Shown: positions 7,072 to 15,072, numbered from the stretch's first letter. The stretch: 20,107 nucleotides of DNA from Actinobacteria bacterium 13_2_20CM_68_14 (GCA_001914705.1 MNDB01000059.1:1-20107); one strand, 5' to 3'. The notes: generated from the letters alone by a model not told the origin. Program-made: numbers and translations.

Positions 7072-8231
7072 GAGCGGTAGTCCGCGTTGATCCGCACGTA
7101 GTCGTACGAGAGGTCGCTGGTCAGGTAGTCCGCCGAGCCGTCGCCGAGTGCGAGATCGAGCGCGATCGTGCAGCGCGAGCCGTCGAGCTCCGGCTCGACG
7201 TCGCTCGGCGCGCCCGCCTCGAGGACGCGGACGCCCGCGAGGTCGAGCGTGACCCGCGCGGGATCGAGCTGGGCATAGCCGCCGTTGAAGGGGGCCGAGC
7301 CCGCCGCCGCGAGCACGCGGCCCCAGTTGGCATCGCGCCCGAACAAGGCCGTCTTCACCAGCGGCGAGGTCGCGATCCGCCTGGCGATCGCCTTCGCCTC
7401 GGGGTCGCTCGCGGCGCCGCTGACGCTGATCTCGGCCAGGAAGGTCGCGCCCTCGCCGTCGGCGACGATCTGGCCGGCGAGGTCAGCGCAGACTGCGTGC
7501 AGTGCGTCGGCGAAGGCCTCGTCGGCCGCCGCCGAACGCGTCGCGCCGCCGGCACCGTTGGCGAGCACGACGACGGTGTCGTTCGTCGAGCACTCGCCGT
7601 CGACCGAGATCGCGTTGAAGCTCTCGTCGACCGTGGGGCGAAGGAAGTCCGCGGCCTCGCCGGGTTCGAGCGGGAAGTCCGTCGTGACGACGGCGAGCAT
7701 GGTGGCGAGGTTGGGATGGATCATCCCGGAGCCTTTAGCCATCCCACCGACAGCGAAGCCAGGCCCCTGCGCGACCGCCTGCTTCGCGTGGGTGTCGGTG
7801 GTCAGGATCGCCTCGGCTGCGGCCGGCCCGCCCTCGTCCGACAGCGACGAGGCGGCGTGTCGAAGGGCGGGCAGGATCTTGTCGAGCGCGAGCCGCTTGC
7901 CGATCACGCCGGTCGAGAGGACGAGCACCTCCTCCGCGTCCAGCCCAAGCAGCCGCGCCGCTTCGGCCGCGGTCGCCCGCGCGTCGAGCTCGCCGCGTAC
8001 GCCGGTCGCCGCGTTCGCGACTCCGGAGTTGACGACGATGGCCTGAGGCTCCGCGAGCTCGAGATGCTCCTTTGAGACAGTGACGGGCGCCGCCTGGACG
8101 CGGTTAACCGTGAACATGGCGGCTCCCGTCGCCGGTATGAGCGAGCGCACGAGCGCAAGGTCGGGACCGCTGCGGCGGAGGCCCGAGTGCACGGCGCCCG
8201 CGACGAATCCTTTCGCAGCGGTGACGCTCAC
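7068..8231 (-). CDS. argJ: Glutamate N-acetyltransferase / ornithine acetyltransferase
   Basis: Recycles the acetyl group from N-acetylornithine to glutamate and, in bifunctional forms, also uses acetyl-CoA. It is made as one chain that cleaves itself: HPNLATMLAVVTTD (172-185) contains the cleavage site before Thr177, the N-terminal nucleophile of the beta chain. The oxyanion-type STGVIG (106-111), KGSGMI (166-171), and the C-terminal FGRDANWGR and YVRINADYRS are all typical. At 387 residues the length is near normal. The open frame extends upstream, but GTG 8231 is chosen because it overlaps the argC stop as GTGA and gives the family N-terminus (VTAAKGFVAG). Its presence means a cyclic ornithine pathway; whether it also primes the cycle with acetyl-CoA cannot be told from sequence alone. 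Confidence 0.95.
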   Translation of the reverse strand: MSVTAAKGFVAGAVHSGLRRSGPDLALVRSLIPATGAAMFTVNRVQAAPVTVSKEHLELAEPQAIVVNSGVANAATGVRGELDARATAAEAARLLGLDAEEVLVLSTGVIGKRLALDKILPALRHAASSLSDEGGPAAAEAILTTDTHAKQAVAQGPGFAVGGMAKGSGMIHPNLATMLAVVTTDFPLEPGEAADFLRPTVDESFNAISVDGECSTNDTVVVLANGAGGATRSAAADEAFADALHAVCADLAGQIVADGEGATFLAEISVSGAASDPEAKAIARRIATSPLVKTALFGRDANWGRVLAAAGSAPFNGGYAQLDPARVTLDLAGVRVLEAGAPSDVEPELDGSRCTIALDLALGDGSADYLTSDLSYDYVRINADYRS

Positions 8232-9205
8232 ACGAGCACCCCGGTGAGGCGGAGGCCGGCCGTCTCCTCGAGGCCGAGCGCGAGGTTCGCGTTCTGCACG
8301 GCCTGCCCTGCGGCACCCTTGCCGAGGTTGTCGATCGCGCACGCGACGATCGTCTTGCCGGTGGGGCGGTCCTCGAAGAGCGCCACCTCGGCGGTGTCCG
8401 TGCCCTGCACGCGGCCGAGCTCCGGGGCCATTCCTTCAGGGAGCATGCGAACGACGTCGCTGTCGGCATAGGCGTCCTCGAGGCGCTCGTGCGCGTCGTT
8501 GCCGGCCCGGGCGTAGCACGTCGCGAGCAGACCGCGCCGCAGGGGCAGAAGATGCGGGACGAAGCAGACCGGAAAGCCGAGCGCCTGCTCGAGCTCCGGC
8601 GCGTGCTGGTGGGAGCCGGCTCGGTAGGGCGAGAGGTTCTCGAGCACGAAGCCGGCGTGGGAGCTCGGCTTCGGCGCACGGCCGGCGCCAGAGACCCCGG
8701 ACTTGGCGTCGACCACGACGCTTTCCGGGTCGAGCGAATCCGCGAGCGGCCCGAGCGCGAGCAGCACGGCCGTCGCGTAGCAGCCCGGGTTCGCAATCAG
8801 CGTTCCGGTCGGCGGATAGAGCTCCGGCAGGGCGTAACTCCAGCCGGCAAGCGTCTCCGCGCGCGGGTGCGTGAAGCCGTACCAGCTGTCGTAAAGGGCG
8901 GAGTCGCGGAGCCGGTGCGCGCCGGAGAGGTCGACGACCACAGTGTCGGCGGGCGGCTCGAGGGCCGCCGCCTCATCGTGCCCGAGGCAGACGAAGAGCA
9001 CGTCGGCGCCGCTCGCCAGCGCCTCCGCGTTCGCGACGAAGGCGGGCAGCGAGCCGTTCAGCCGAATGTCGAGAGCGGACGCTAGCTGGCCGGCCAGTGA
9101 GTCAGAGCCGAGCGCGACGAGCTCGAGCTCGGGGTGGGCAAGCACCCGGTCGAGCGTCTCCTGCCCCGTGTACCCGGAGCAGCCGATGATCGAGGCGGTG
9201 GGCAT
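8228..9205 (-). CDS. argC: N-acetyl-gamma-glutamyl-phosphate reductase
   Basis: NADPH-dependent reduction of N-acetylglutamyl phosphate to the semialdehyde, and the first gene of the arg operon. It has the Rossmann start IIGCSGYTGQE (6-16), the catalytic Cys142 in ANPGCYATAV, HLLPLRRGLL (catalytic His and substrate region), and the C-terminal AIDNLGKGAAGQAVQNANL. Its 325 residues are normal for the short ArgC type. ATG 9205 is the only start near the divergent gap. No Shine-Dalgarno precedes it, and a good -10 (CATAAT) ends six bases upstream, so the transcript is probably leaderless. The stop overlaps the argJ start as GTGA. Confidence 0.95.
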   Translation of the reverse strand: MPTASIIGCSGYTGQETLDRVLAHPELELVALGSDSLAGQLASALDIRLNGSLPAFVANAEALASGADVLFVCLGHDEAAALEPPADTVVVDLSGAHRLRDSALYDSWYGFTHPRAETLAGWSYALPELYPPTGTLIANPGCYATAVLLALGPLADSLDPESVVVDAKSGVSGAGRAPKPSSHAGFVLENLSPYRAGSHQHAPELEQALGFPVCFVPHLLPLRRGLLATCYARAGNDAHERLEDAYADSDVVRMLPEGMAPELGRVQGTDTAEVALFEDRPTGKTIVACAIDNLGKGAAGQAVQNANLALGLEETAGLRLTGVLV

Positions 9206-9210
9206 TTGAG

Positions 9211-9231
9211 TATTATGCAGAACTTCTGATT
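9211..9231 (+). promoter_or_regulatory. Predicted carAB promoter -10 region
   Basis: TATTAT at 9211-9216 (one mismatch to TATAAT) would give a start near 9223 and a leader of only ~9 nt, with no Shine-Dalgarno before the carA ATGs. It overlaps the arg -10 on the other strand, so the two promoters share one nearly symmetric -10. No good -35 is visible upstream, inside argC. Confidence 0.35.
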
Positions 9232-9240
9232 ATGATGCAA
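9212..9240. promoter_or_regulatory. Candidate ArgR operator between argC and carA
   Basis: This AT-rich island in very GC-rich DNA carries a central 11-bp inverted repeat CAGAA-C-TTCTG (9218-9228), two copies of ATTATG 17 bp apart (9212 and 9229), and ATGCA-type half-sites (9215-9219 and 9235-9240) like those in actinobacterial ARG boxes. It covers the -10 elements of both directions, so a bound ArgR could repress arg and car together. The match to an ARG box is partial. Confidence 0.4.
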
Positions 9241-10284
9241 AACGTGCGCCCAGCCCATCTCGTGCTCGAGGACGGCGCCGTCTTCGCAGGCTCGGCCGTC
9301 GGCGCCGGGGGCGTCGCCGCCGGCGAGGCCTGCTTCACGACCGCTATGGCCGGCTACGAAGAGGCGGCAACCGATCCGAGCTACGTCGCCCAGGTGCTGG
9401 CCTTCAGCTACCCGCTGGTCGGGAACTACGGCGTCGACAGGACCCGGCTCGAGTCCGAGCGCGTGCAGGCCGAGGGGATCGTCATGCGGAGGGCCCGGCC
9501 TGCGTGGGCGCAGTGGCTCGCGTCGCAAGGCGTCGTCGCGCTCGAGGACGTCGACACGCGGGCCCTCGTCCGCCGGATCCGGGATGGCGGCGTCCTCCGC
9601 TGCGCGCTCGGAGAGGCGCCGGTCGAGGAGCTGTACGCGCGTGCCCTCGCCGAGCCGCCGATCGACGGCCGTCCTCTCGACCGCGTGGTCGGGGCTCGGC
9701 AGCCCTACCGGCTCGGCGCGGGCCACCGCATCACTGTGGTCGACCTCGGCACGAAGCGCTCGATCCCTCGGCGCCTCGCCGAGTGCGGGCTCGAGGTGGT
9801 CGTCGTTCCCGGCTCATGGGATGCGGAGGCGGTCCTGGAAACGGACCCGCGCGCGGTGCTCGTCTCGAATGGCCCCGGCGACCCGGCGGTGCTCGATGGG
9901 CCGATCGAGACGGTGCGCGAGCTGCTCGGCCAGGTGCCGCTCTTCGGGATCTGCCTCGGCCACCAGCTGCTCGGGCTCGCGCTCGGGCTCGAGACGTTCA
10001 AGCTCCCGTTTGGTCACCGCGGCGCCAACCACCCCGTCCGCGAGCTACGCAGCGGCCGCGTGCTCGTGACCGTCCAAAACCACGGCTTCGCGGTCGCTGA
10101 CTCGGGTGAGGTCGAGGTGACGCACGTCTCACTCAACGACGGCACGGTCGAGGGCTTCGCCGGCGACGGGTTCGCCACCGTGCAGTTCCACCCCGAGGCT
10201 GCGCCTGGGCCACTCGACGCCCTCCCTTTCTTCGACCTGATCGCGAGCACGTGCCGAAGCGAACCGATCTTCGCTCTGTCCTGA
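9232..10284 (+). CDS. carA: Carbamoyl-phosphate synthase small subunit
   Basis: Glutaminase subunit that supplies ammonia through a tunnel to CarB. The N-terminal CPSase small-chain domain (LVLEDGAVFAGSAVG, MAGYEEAATDPSY) is followed from ~residue 165 by a class I glutamine amidotransferase domain, with the nucleophile Cys241 in FGICLGHQLLG and the catalytic His320 and Glu322 in QFHPEAAPGP. It is 350 residues, slightly short. Tandem ATGs lie at 9232 and 9235, and GTG 9244 is also possible; none has a Shine-Dalgarno. The 3' end overlaps carB by 34 nt in another frame. It is divergent from argC across 26 bp, which links carbamoyl phosphate supply to arginine synthesis. Confidence 0.95.
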   Translation: MMQNVRPAHLVLEDGAVFAGSAVGAGGVAAGEACFTTAMAGYEEAATDPSYVAQVLAFSYPLVGNYGVDRTRLESERVQAEGIVMRRARPAWAQWLASQGVVALEDVDTRALVRRIRDGGVLRCALGEAPVEELYARALAEPPIDGRPLDRVVGARQPYRLGAGHRITVVDLGTKRSIPRRLAECGLEVVVVPGSWDAEAVLETDPRAVLVSNGPGDPAVLDGPIETVRELLGQVPLFGICLGHQLLGLALGLETFKLPFGHRGANHPVRELRSGRVLVTVQNHGFAVADSGEVEVTHVSLNDGTVEGFAGDGFATVQFHPEAAPGPLDALPFFDLIASTCRSEPIFALS

Positions 10285-12965
10285 TCGTCGGCTCGGGCCC
10301 GATTCGCATCGGGCAGGCATGCGAGTTCGACTACGCGGGGGCGCAGGCGTGCCGGGTGCTGCGGCGCGAGGGGTTCCGCGTCGTCCTCGTCAACTCGAAC
10401 CCGGCCACGATCATGACCGACCCCGAGTGGGCCGACGCGACCTACCTCGAGCCGCTGGACACCGAGACCGTCGCCGAGGTGATCGAACGCGAGCGGCCGG
10501 ACGCGCTGCTGCCGACGCTGGGCGGCCAGACGGCGCTCAACGTCGCCGTCGAGCTCGGTGACGCGGGTGTTCTGGACCAGTTCGGGGTCGAGCTGATCGG
10601 CGCCGACGTGGACGCGATCCGCCGGGCCGAGGACCGGCTCGCCTTCCGGGCGGCGCTCGACGAGGCCGGAGTACCCGTGCCGGAGAGCTGCATCGTCTCC
10701 TCGCCGGATGAGCTCGACGGCTTGCAGGCGCCCGCCGTCGTCCGGCCGGCGTTCACGCTCGGCGGCACGGGCGGCGGCCTCGCGCACGACCGGGCCGAGC
10801 TGGAGGCGCTCGTTCGCCGCGGGCTCCACGCGAGCCCGATCGGCCAGGTGCTCGTCGAGCGCTCGCTCGAAGGCTGGGAGGAGCACGAGCTGGAGGTGAT
10901 GACCGACGCTGCCGGCAACTGCGTGGTCGTCTGCTCGATCGAGAACCTCGATCCGATGGGCGTGCACACGGGCGATTCGTGGACGGTCGCGCCGCAGCAG
11001 ACGCTGCCCGACGCCGAGTATCAGCGCCTCCGCGGGGCCGCGTTCGCGTGCGCCCGCGCCGTCGGCGTCGCGACCGGCGGAGCCAATGTGCAGTTCGCCT
11101 ACGAGCCCGAGACCCGCGAGCTGCTCGCGATCGAGATGAACCCGCGCGTCTCGCGCTCGTCGGCGCTCGCCTCGAAGGCGACCGGTTTCCCGATCGCCAA
11201 GCTCGCGGCCCTGCTCGCCGTCGGCTACACGCTCGACGAGCTTCCGAACGACATCACCGGCAAGACCACCGCGGCCTTCGAACCGGCGCTCGACTACGTC
11301 GTCGTCAAGGCGCCGCGCTTCGATTTCGCCAAGTTCGGCGTCTCCGACGCGCGCCTCGGTACGGAGATGCGCGCGGTCGGCGAGTCGCTCGGGCTGGGGA
11401 GGACGTTCGCCGAGGCGTTCCTGAAGGCGCTGCAGGGGCGGGAGCAGGCGCCGCGCGAGCTCGACCTTTCGCGCCGGGGCGAGCCGGTTCCCGAACGCTG
11501 GGACCTGCTACTCGAGGCGGCGCGTCGCGGTCTCGACTTGCCGGGCGTGCATCCGTACTTCGCGGACGAGTTGCGCGCGATCGCCGAGGCCGAAGCGACG
11601 CTCGGCACGAGCGCTCACGTGCAGGCGGCGAAGCGGTTCGGGCTGCCTGACAAGACGATCGCAAGCGTGCTCGGCGTCGACGAAGAGGAGGTGCGCCGGC
11701 GCCGCGGCCCCCCCGGGCGGCTGGCGGTCGACTCCTGCGCGGCCGAGTTCGAAGCGAAGACGCCGTACTTCTACCTCTCCTACGAGGACGGTGACCCTAC
11801 GCCGAAGCGCTCGCGGCCCGCGATCGTGATCCTTGGCGCGGGGCCGAACCGGATCGGCCAGGGGATCGAGTTCGATTACTGCTGCTCGCGAGCCTCGATG
11901 GCCTTCCGCCGCCTCGGCTACGAGAGCGTGCTCGTCAACTCGAATCCCGAGACCGTCTCGACCGACTACGACACGAGCGACCGCCTCTACCTCGAGCCGC
12001 TGACGCTCGAACGCGTGCTCGACGTCTGCGAGCTGGAGCAGCCGGCAGGGGTGGTCGTTCAGCTCGGCGGCCAGACGCCGCTCTCGCTCGCGCCCGGGGT
12101 GGCCGCGGCGGGCTTCGCGCTGCTCGGCGACCCGCTGTCCGCGATCGAGCGTGCCGAGGACCGCGGCCGCTTCGGCGCGCTGCTCGACGAGTTGGGGGTT
12201 CGCGCGCCGGCCTGGGGAACGGCGGACGGCGCCGACGAGGCACGCGCCGTCGCACAGCGGGTCGGCTACCCCGTGCTCGTCCGCCCGCACCACGTGCTCG
12301 GCGGCCGAGGCATGTTCGTCGCCCGCGGCCCCGAGGAGCTCGAGCTCAGCGAGCCGGCACTAGTGGACGCCTTCCTCGAGGGTGCGCTCGAGCTCGACAT
12401 CGACGTCCTCTGCGACGGCGAGTCCGCGTGGGTCTGCGGGATCCTCGAGCACGTCGAGCCCGCCGGCGTCCACTCCGGCGACTCAGCCTGTGTGATGCCG
12501 GCGCCCTCAGTGACACCTGCGCTCGAGGCCCAGATCGGCGAGCTCGCGTCGGCGATCGCTGCCGGGCTCGGCGCGCGCGGACTGCTCAATCTCCAGCTCG
12601 CGCTGCACGAAGGCGAGCTCTATGTGCTCGAGGCCAACCCGCGCGCCTCGCGCACCGTCCCGTTCGTGTCCAAGGCGACCGGGCTGCCGCTGGTCGACCA
12701 CGCCTGCCGGTTGCTTCTAGGCGCCGGCCTCGGCGAGCTCGATCTCCCGGCTCGGGCTGTGCCAACGCGCGCCTGGGCGAAGGAGGCCGTCTTCCCAGAA
12801 GAGCGCTTCGCGAATGCCGCCGATCGTGGTCCTGAGATGCGCTCGACCGGCGAGGTAATGGCAAGCGGAGCGACGGTCTCCGTCGCCTACGCGCGCGCCC
12901 TGCGCGCCGCCGGGCGGGCGCGCCGCGGCGGCTCGATCGGCCAGGCGCTGCAGGCTAGAGCCTGA
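10251..12965 (+). CDS. carB: Carbamoyl-phosphate synthase large subunit, lacking the MGS-like allosteric domain
   Basis: Makes carbamoyl phosphate from bicarbonate, ammonia and two ATP. The N-terminal ATP-grasp half (1-~400) has GSGPIRIGQACEFDY, NPATIMTDPE, GGTGGGLAHD and EMNPRVSRSSALASKATG. A short oligomerisation region (~400-515) follows, then the C-terminal ATP-grasp half (~520-890) with GAGPNRIGQGIEFDY, NPETVSTDYD, VLGGRGMFV and EANPRASRTVPFVSKATG. The protein ends at residue 904, just after STGEVMASGATVSVAYARALRAAG, where other CarB proteins (about 1070 residues) continue into a ~150-residue MGS-like domain that binds ornithine, UMP or IMP. The space beyond is used by an opposing gene, so the domain is really absent. 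GTG 10251 gives the canonical N-terminus (PKRTD) and a 34-nt overlap with carA. Confidence 0.95.
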   Translation: MPKRTDLRSVLIVGSGPIRIGQACEFDYAGAQACRVLRREGFRVVLVNSNPATIMTDPEWADATYLEPLDTETVAEVIERERPDALLPTLGGQTALNVAVELGDAGVLDQFGVELIGADVDAIRRAEDRLAFRAALDEAGVPVPESCIVSSPDELDGLQAPAVVRPAFTLGGTGGGLAHDRAELEALVRRGLHASPIGQVLVERSLEGWEEHELEVMTDAAGNCVVVCSIENLDPMGVHTGDSWTVAPQQTLPDAEYQRLRGAAFACARAVGVATGGANVQFAYEPETRELLAIEMNPRVSRSSALASKATGFPIAKLAALLAVGYTLDELPNDITGKTTAAFEPALDYVVVKAPRFDFAKFGVSDARLGTEMRAVGESLGLGRTFAEAFLKALQGREQAPRELDLSRRGEPVPERWDLLLEAARRGLDLPGVHPYFADELRAIAEAEATLGTSAHVQAAKRFGLPDKTIASVLGVDEEEVRRRRGPPGRLAVDSCAAEFEAKTPYFYLSYEDGDPTPKRSRPAIVILGAGPNRIGQGIEFDYCCSRASMAFRRLGYESVLVNSNPETVSTDYDTSDRLYLEPLTLERVLDVCELEQPAGVVVQLGGQTPLSLAPGVAAAGFALLGDPLSAIERAEDRGRFGALLDELGVRAPAWGTADGADEARAVAQRVGYPVLVRPHHVLGGRGMFVARGPEELELSEPALVDAFLEGALELDIDVLCDGESAWVCGILEHVEPAGVHSGDSACVMPAPSVTPALEAQIGELASAIAAGLGARGLLNLQLALHEGELYVLEANPRASRTVPFVSKATGLPLVDHACRLLLGAGLGELDLPARAVPTRAWAKEAVFPEERFANAADRGPEMRSTGEVMASGATVSVAYARALRAAGRARRGGSIGQALQARA

Positions 12966-13398
12966 GCTCGAGAAAGGCCGCGCCCGGAACCGGGTTGTTG
13001 CGATACGGCTCCGTCTCACGGAAGCCGAGCGACCGGTACAGCGCCTGCGCCGCTGTCATCTCCGGGAGCGTGTCGAGGAGCATGCGGCTGTAGCCACGGG
13101 CACTCGCCTCGGCGATCACCGCCTCGGCGAGCTGCCGCCCCAGCCCGCTGCCCCGCTCCGCCGGACGGACGTAGAGGCGCTTCATCTCGCAGGCGACTTC
13201 GTCGATTCGCCGCAGCGCGACACAGCCGTCCTTCGCCAGCAGAACGAGCTCGTAGAAGCCGAGCGGGTCGGCGAGCTCGGACTCGAAGTCCTGGAACGAG
13301 AGGTCGACTCCGAGGCCGTCCGCGTACTCGCGGAGGAAGCCCTGCACTGTTTCCAGGTCTTGGGGCTGCGCCGGACGGATCCGCTGAACCTGGCTCAC
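12955..13398 (-). CDS. GNAT-family N-acetyltransferase
   Basis: A 147-residue single-domain acetyltransferase using acetyl-CoA; substrate unknown. The core has CVALRRID, EMKRLYVRPAERGSGLGRQL (the R/Q-x-x-G-x-G/A pyrophosphate loop is RGSGLG), MLLDTLPEMTAAQALYRSLGF (motif B) and a closing beta strand FLELRL. It is of the small PanZ/RimI-like 'CEMKRLYV' type common in bacteria. The frame is open further upstream, but GTG 13398 begins the fold (VSQVQRIRPAQPQDLE), and the upstream extension is low-complexity Arg/Ser/Pro. Its TAG stop lies inside the end of carB, an 11-bp tail-to-tail overlap. It is divergent from the sialidase-like gene, 88 bp apart. Confidence 0.85.
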   Translation of the reverse strand: MSQVQRIRPAQPQDLETVQGFLREYADGLGVDLSFQDFESELADPLGFYELVLLAKDGCVALRRIDEVACEMKRLYVRPAERGSGLGRQLAEAVIAEASARGYSRMLLDTLPEMTAAQALYRSLGFRETEPYRNNPVPGAAFLELRL

Positions 13399-13486
13399 TG
13401 GTTCCGATTCTCCGTCGCGAGGGTAAGGAGTGCTGGTGACTCGCGCGCGGGCCTCCCGCGCATTCGCCCAGAGAGGAGGACTTTTG

Positions 13487-14971
13487 ATGGAGCCGCTTTC
13501 GCGCTTGCGGCGGGTTCGGGTCTTGGCGGTGGGCGTCGTGCTCGGTCTGGCCACGCTCGCCGGCGTGCTGGCCACCCGCGGCTCGGCGGTTGCGAAGGGC
13601 CCGACCTTCGCGCCGCCCGTCTACGTCGACCAGGATCTCGCCGGCGGAGAGCCGGAGATCTTTGCGGACACGATGCACGGGACGCTGATCTACACCGCCC
13701 ACGAGGGGACGACCCATCTCTACCGGGACGGGATCGTCAGCTCGCCGTGGGGGAATTTCGACTTCGTCACCAACTACTGCAACCAGGTCAACGTCTGGAC
13801 GTCGTCCGACGGTGGAGTCAATTGGTTCCGCGACCGCTACCTCGGCAGTCCATGTCCGACGAACCCGGCGATCAACACCGGCTTCAGCGACCCCGACCTG
13901 ACCCAGGATGCCGGCGGACGCGTCTACAACACGGGCATCGACCTCGTCAACGACGCGCTCTTTTCCTCGATTGACGGCGGCAAGACGTGGGACAAGGGGA
14001 ACGCGGACTGCCACGATGGCGACCGGCCGTGGCTCGCCGGCGGCAAGGCGGACCAGGTCTTTATGGGGACCAACACGGTCGAGGGGAGCGGTAGCGGCCA
14101 TCAGGTGTTCGTCTCGAACGACGGCGGCAACAGCTGCAGCCTGACCGGGATCCCCGACAGCGGCTCGCTCTCGGACGGCGGCTCGTTCACGGCTGACGGC
14201 AAGCTCTACTACGACAGGCCGAAGTCGACCGTCGTCGAGCCTGCGATCTTCGATCATCCCGACGGCAGCTTCGGTCTCGGCATCAGCACCATGCCAGCCA
14301 GTGGCTCGTCGTTCACGCCGCACGAAGGTGTGCGTGGGACCTCGATGTTCGCGCACTGGCCGGCGATCGCGATCGACTCGGCCGGGACCGTCTATCTGAC
14401 CTGGGACACCGACAACCGGCAGGCCGGCACGAGCGGCGGCTGCAACGGTGCGGAGACGCCGGCGCCGAACTCGATCATGCTGACCTATACGAAGGACCTC
14501 GGTAAGACCTGGTCGACGCCGAGGACGATCACCCATCCGGGCACGCGCGTGTTCTGGCCATGGATCACAGCGGGCGACTCCGGCAAGGTCTCGGTGATCT
14601 GGTACCAGACCGAGCCGCAGGACGGCCAGCCTGACCTCGACTGCCAGACCGGCCACGTCCACGCGATGGAGGCCTCGCTGCTCGGTGCGAACGGCAAGAA
14701 CCCGCAGCAGTGGGTCGCGGACGCCGCCGGGCGGCCGATCCACATCGGCTGGGTCTGCCAGGGCGGAACCACCTGCGTGGCAACCGGCCAGGACCGCCGG
14801 CTCGGCGACTACTTCACGAACGCGCTCGATGCGCGCGGCTGCGTCCTGATCTCGACCGGCGACACGCGCCTCAGCGACCCGACAACAGGCGGCCCGTTAC
14901 CGACAGCCCGGCCGCTCTTCCTGCACCAGAACGGCGGCCCGCGCCTGATCGGCTCGGGCACCTGCTCTTAG
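13487..14971 (+). CDS. Exported BNR/sialidase-like beta-propeller protein
   Basis: A 494-residue exported protein. The N-terminus has basic residues and a hydrophobic stretch (VLAVGVVLGLATLAGVLA), a signal peptide or anchor. BNR/Asp-box repeats follow: SSDGGVNWF, SIDGGKTWD, SNDGGNSC and TKDLGKTWS, the mark of sialidase-like six-bladed propellers. Several Cys residues fit an extracellular protein. I see no clear Arg triad of true sialidases, so glycosidase activity is not claimed. ATG 13487 is chosen over starts further upstream because AGAGGAGGA lies six bases before it and the signal peptide begins there. A palindromic terminator follows the TAG stop by ten bases. No functional link with its neighbours is apparent. 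Confidence 0.8.
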   Translation: MEPLSRLRRVRVLAVGVVLGLATLAGVLATRGSAVAKGPTFAPPVYVDQDLAGGEPEIFADTMHGTLIYTAHEGTTHLYRDGIVSSPWGNFDFVTNYCNQVNVWTSSDGGVNWFRDRYLGSPCPTNPAINTGFSDPDLTQDAGGRVYNTGIDLVNDALFSSIDGGKTWDKGNADCHDGDRPWLAGGKADQVFMGTNTVEGSGSGHQVFVSNDGGNSCSLTGIPDSGSLSDGGSFTADGKLYYDRPKSTVVEPAIFDHPDGSFGLGISTMPASGSSFTPHEGVRGTSMFAHWPAIAIDSAGTVYLTWDTDNRQAGTSGGCNGAETPAPNSIMLTYTKDLGKTWSTPRTITHPGTRVFWPWITAGDSGKVSVIWYQTEPQDGQPDLDCQTGHVHAMEASLLGANGKNPQQWVADAAGRPIHIGWVCQGGTTCVATGQDRRLGDYFTNALDARGCVLISTGDTRLSDPTTGGPLPTARPLFLHQNGGPRLIGSGTCS

Positions 14972-14981
14972 CGAACGCAGA

Positions 14982-15015
14982 GCACGGCGGAGGGCTCGCG
15001 AGCCCTCCGCCGTGC
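14982..15015. terminator. Perfect palindromic hairpin after the sialidase-like gene
   Basis: A 34-nt perfect inverted repeat, starting GCACGGCGGAG and ending CTCCGCCGTGC, with a CGCG centre, ten bases after the stop codon. It gives a very stable GC-rich stem with no U tract after it, as is common in high-GC actinobacteria. It probably separates the sialidase-like gene from the Cox-like operon. Being symmetric, it would fold the same on either strand. Confidence 0.7.
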
Positions 15016-15036
15016 AGCTCTTGAAGCTGCTCTCGC

Positions 15037-15072
15037 TTGCGCGGGCGAACGCCGAACGAATATAAGACAGCG
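15037..15072 (+). promoter_or_regulatory. Predicted leaderless promoter of the molybdenum-hydroxylase operon
   Basis: TTGCGC (15037-15042), an 18-bp spacer, and TATAAG (15061-15066) followed by six bases to ATG 15073. The transcription start would fall on the A of the ATG. No Shine-Dalgarno precedes the ATG, which fits a leaderless mRNA. The -35 is weak. Confidence 0.5.

Larger units (their letters stand above)
9205..9240 (-). promoter_or_regulatory. Predicted leaderless promoter of the arg operon
   Basis: Read on the minus strand: TTGCAT (9240-9235) as -35, a 17-bp spacer, CATAAT (9217-9212) as -10, then six bases to the ATG of argC. This puts the likely transcription start on or next to the A of the start codon. 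The -35 overlaps the first codons of carA. Confidence 0.5.

Noticed and set aside
12966..13400. Detached MGS domain of CarB downstream of carB
   Set aside because: The region encodes a GNAT acetyltransferase on the other strand; no MGS-like sequence was seen in plus-strand frames.
13399..13486. Divergent promoter between GNAT and sialidase-like genes
   Set aside because: Only weak -10-like strings were seen in this 88-bp gap; the Shine-Dalgarno of the sialidase-like gene is clear but no promoter can be supported.
13016..14743. Minus-strand open frame of 575 codons opposite the sialidase-like gene
   Set aside because: Antisense shadow in GC-rich DNA with no family motifs; the plus strand has a Shine-Dalgarno, signal peptide and BNR repeats.
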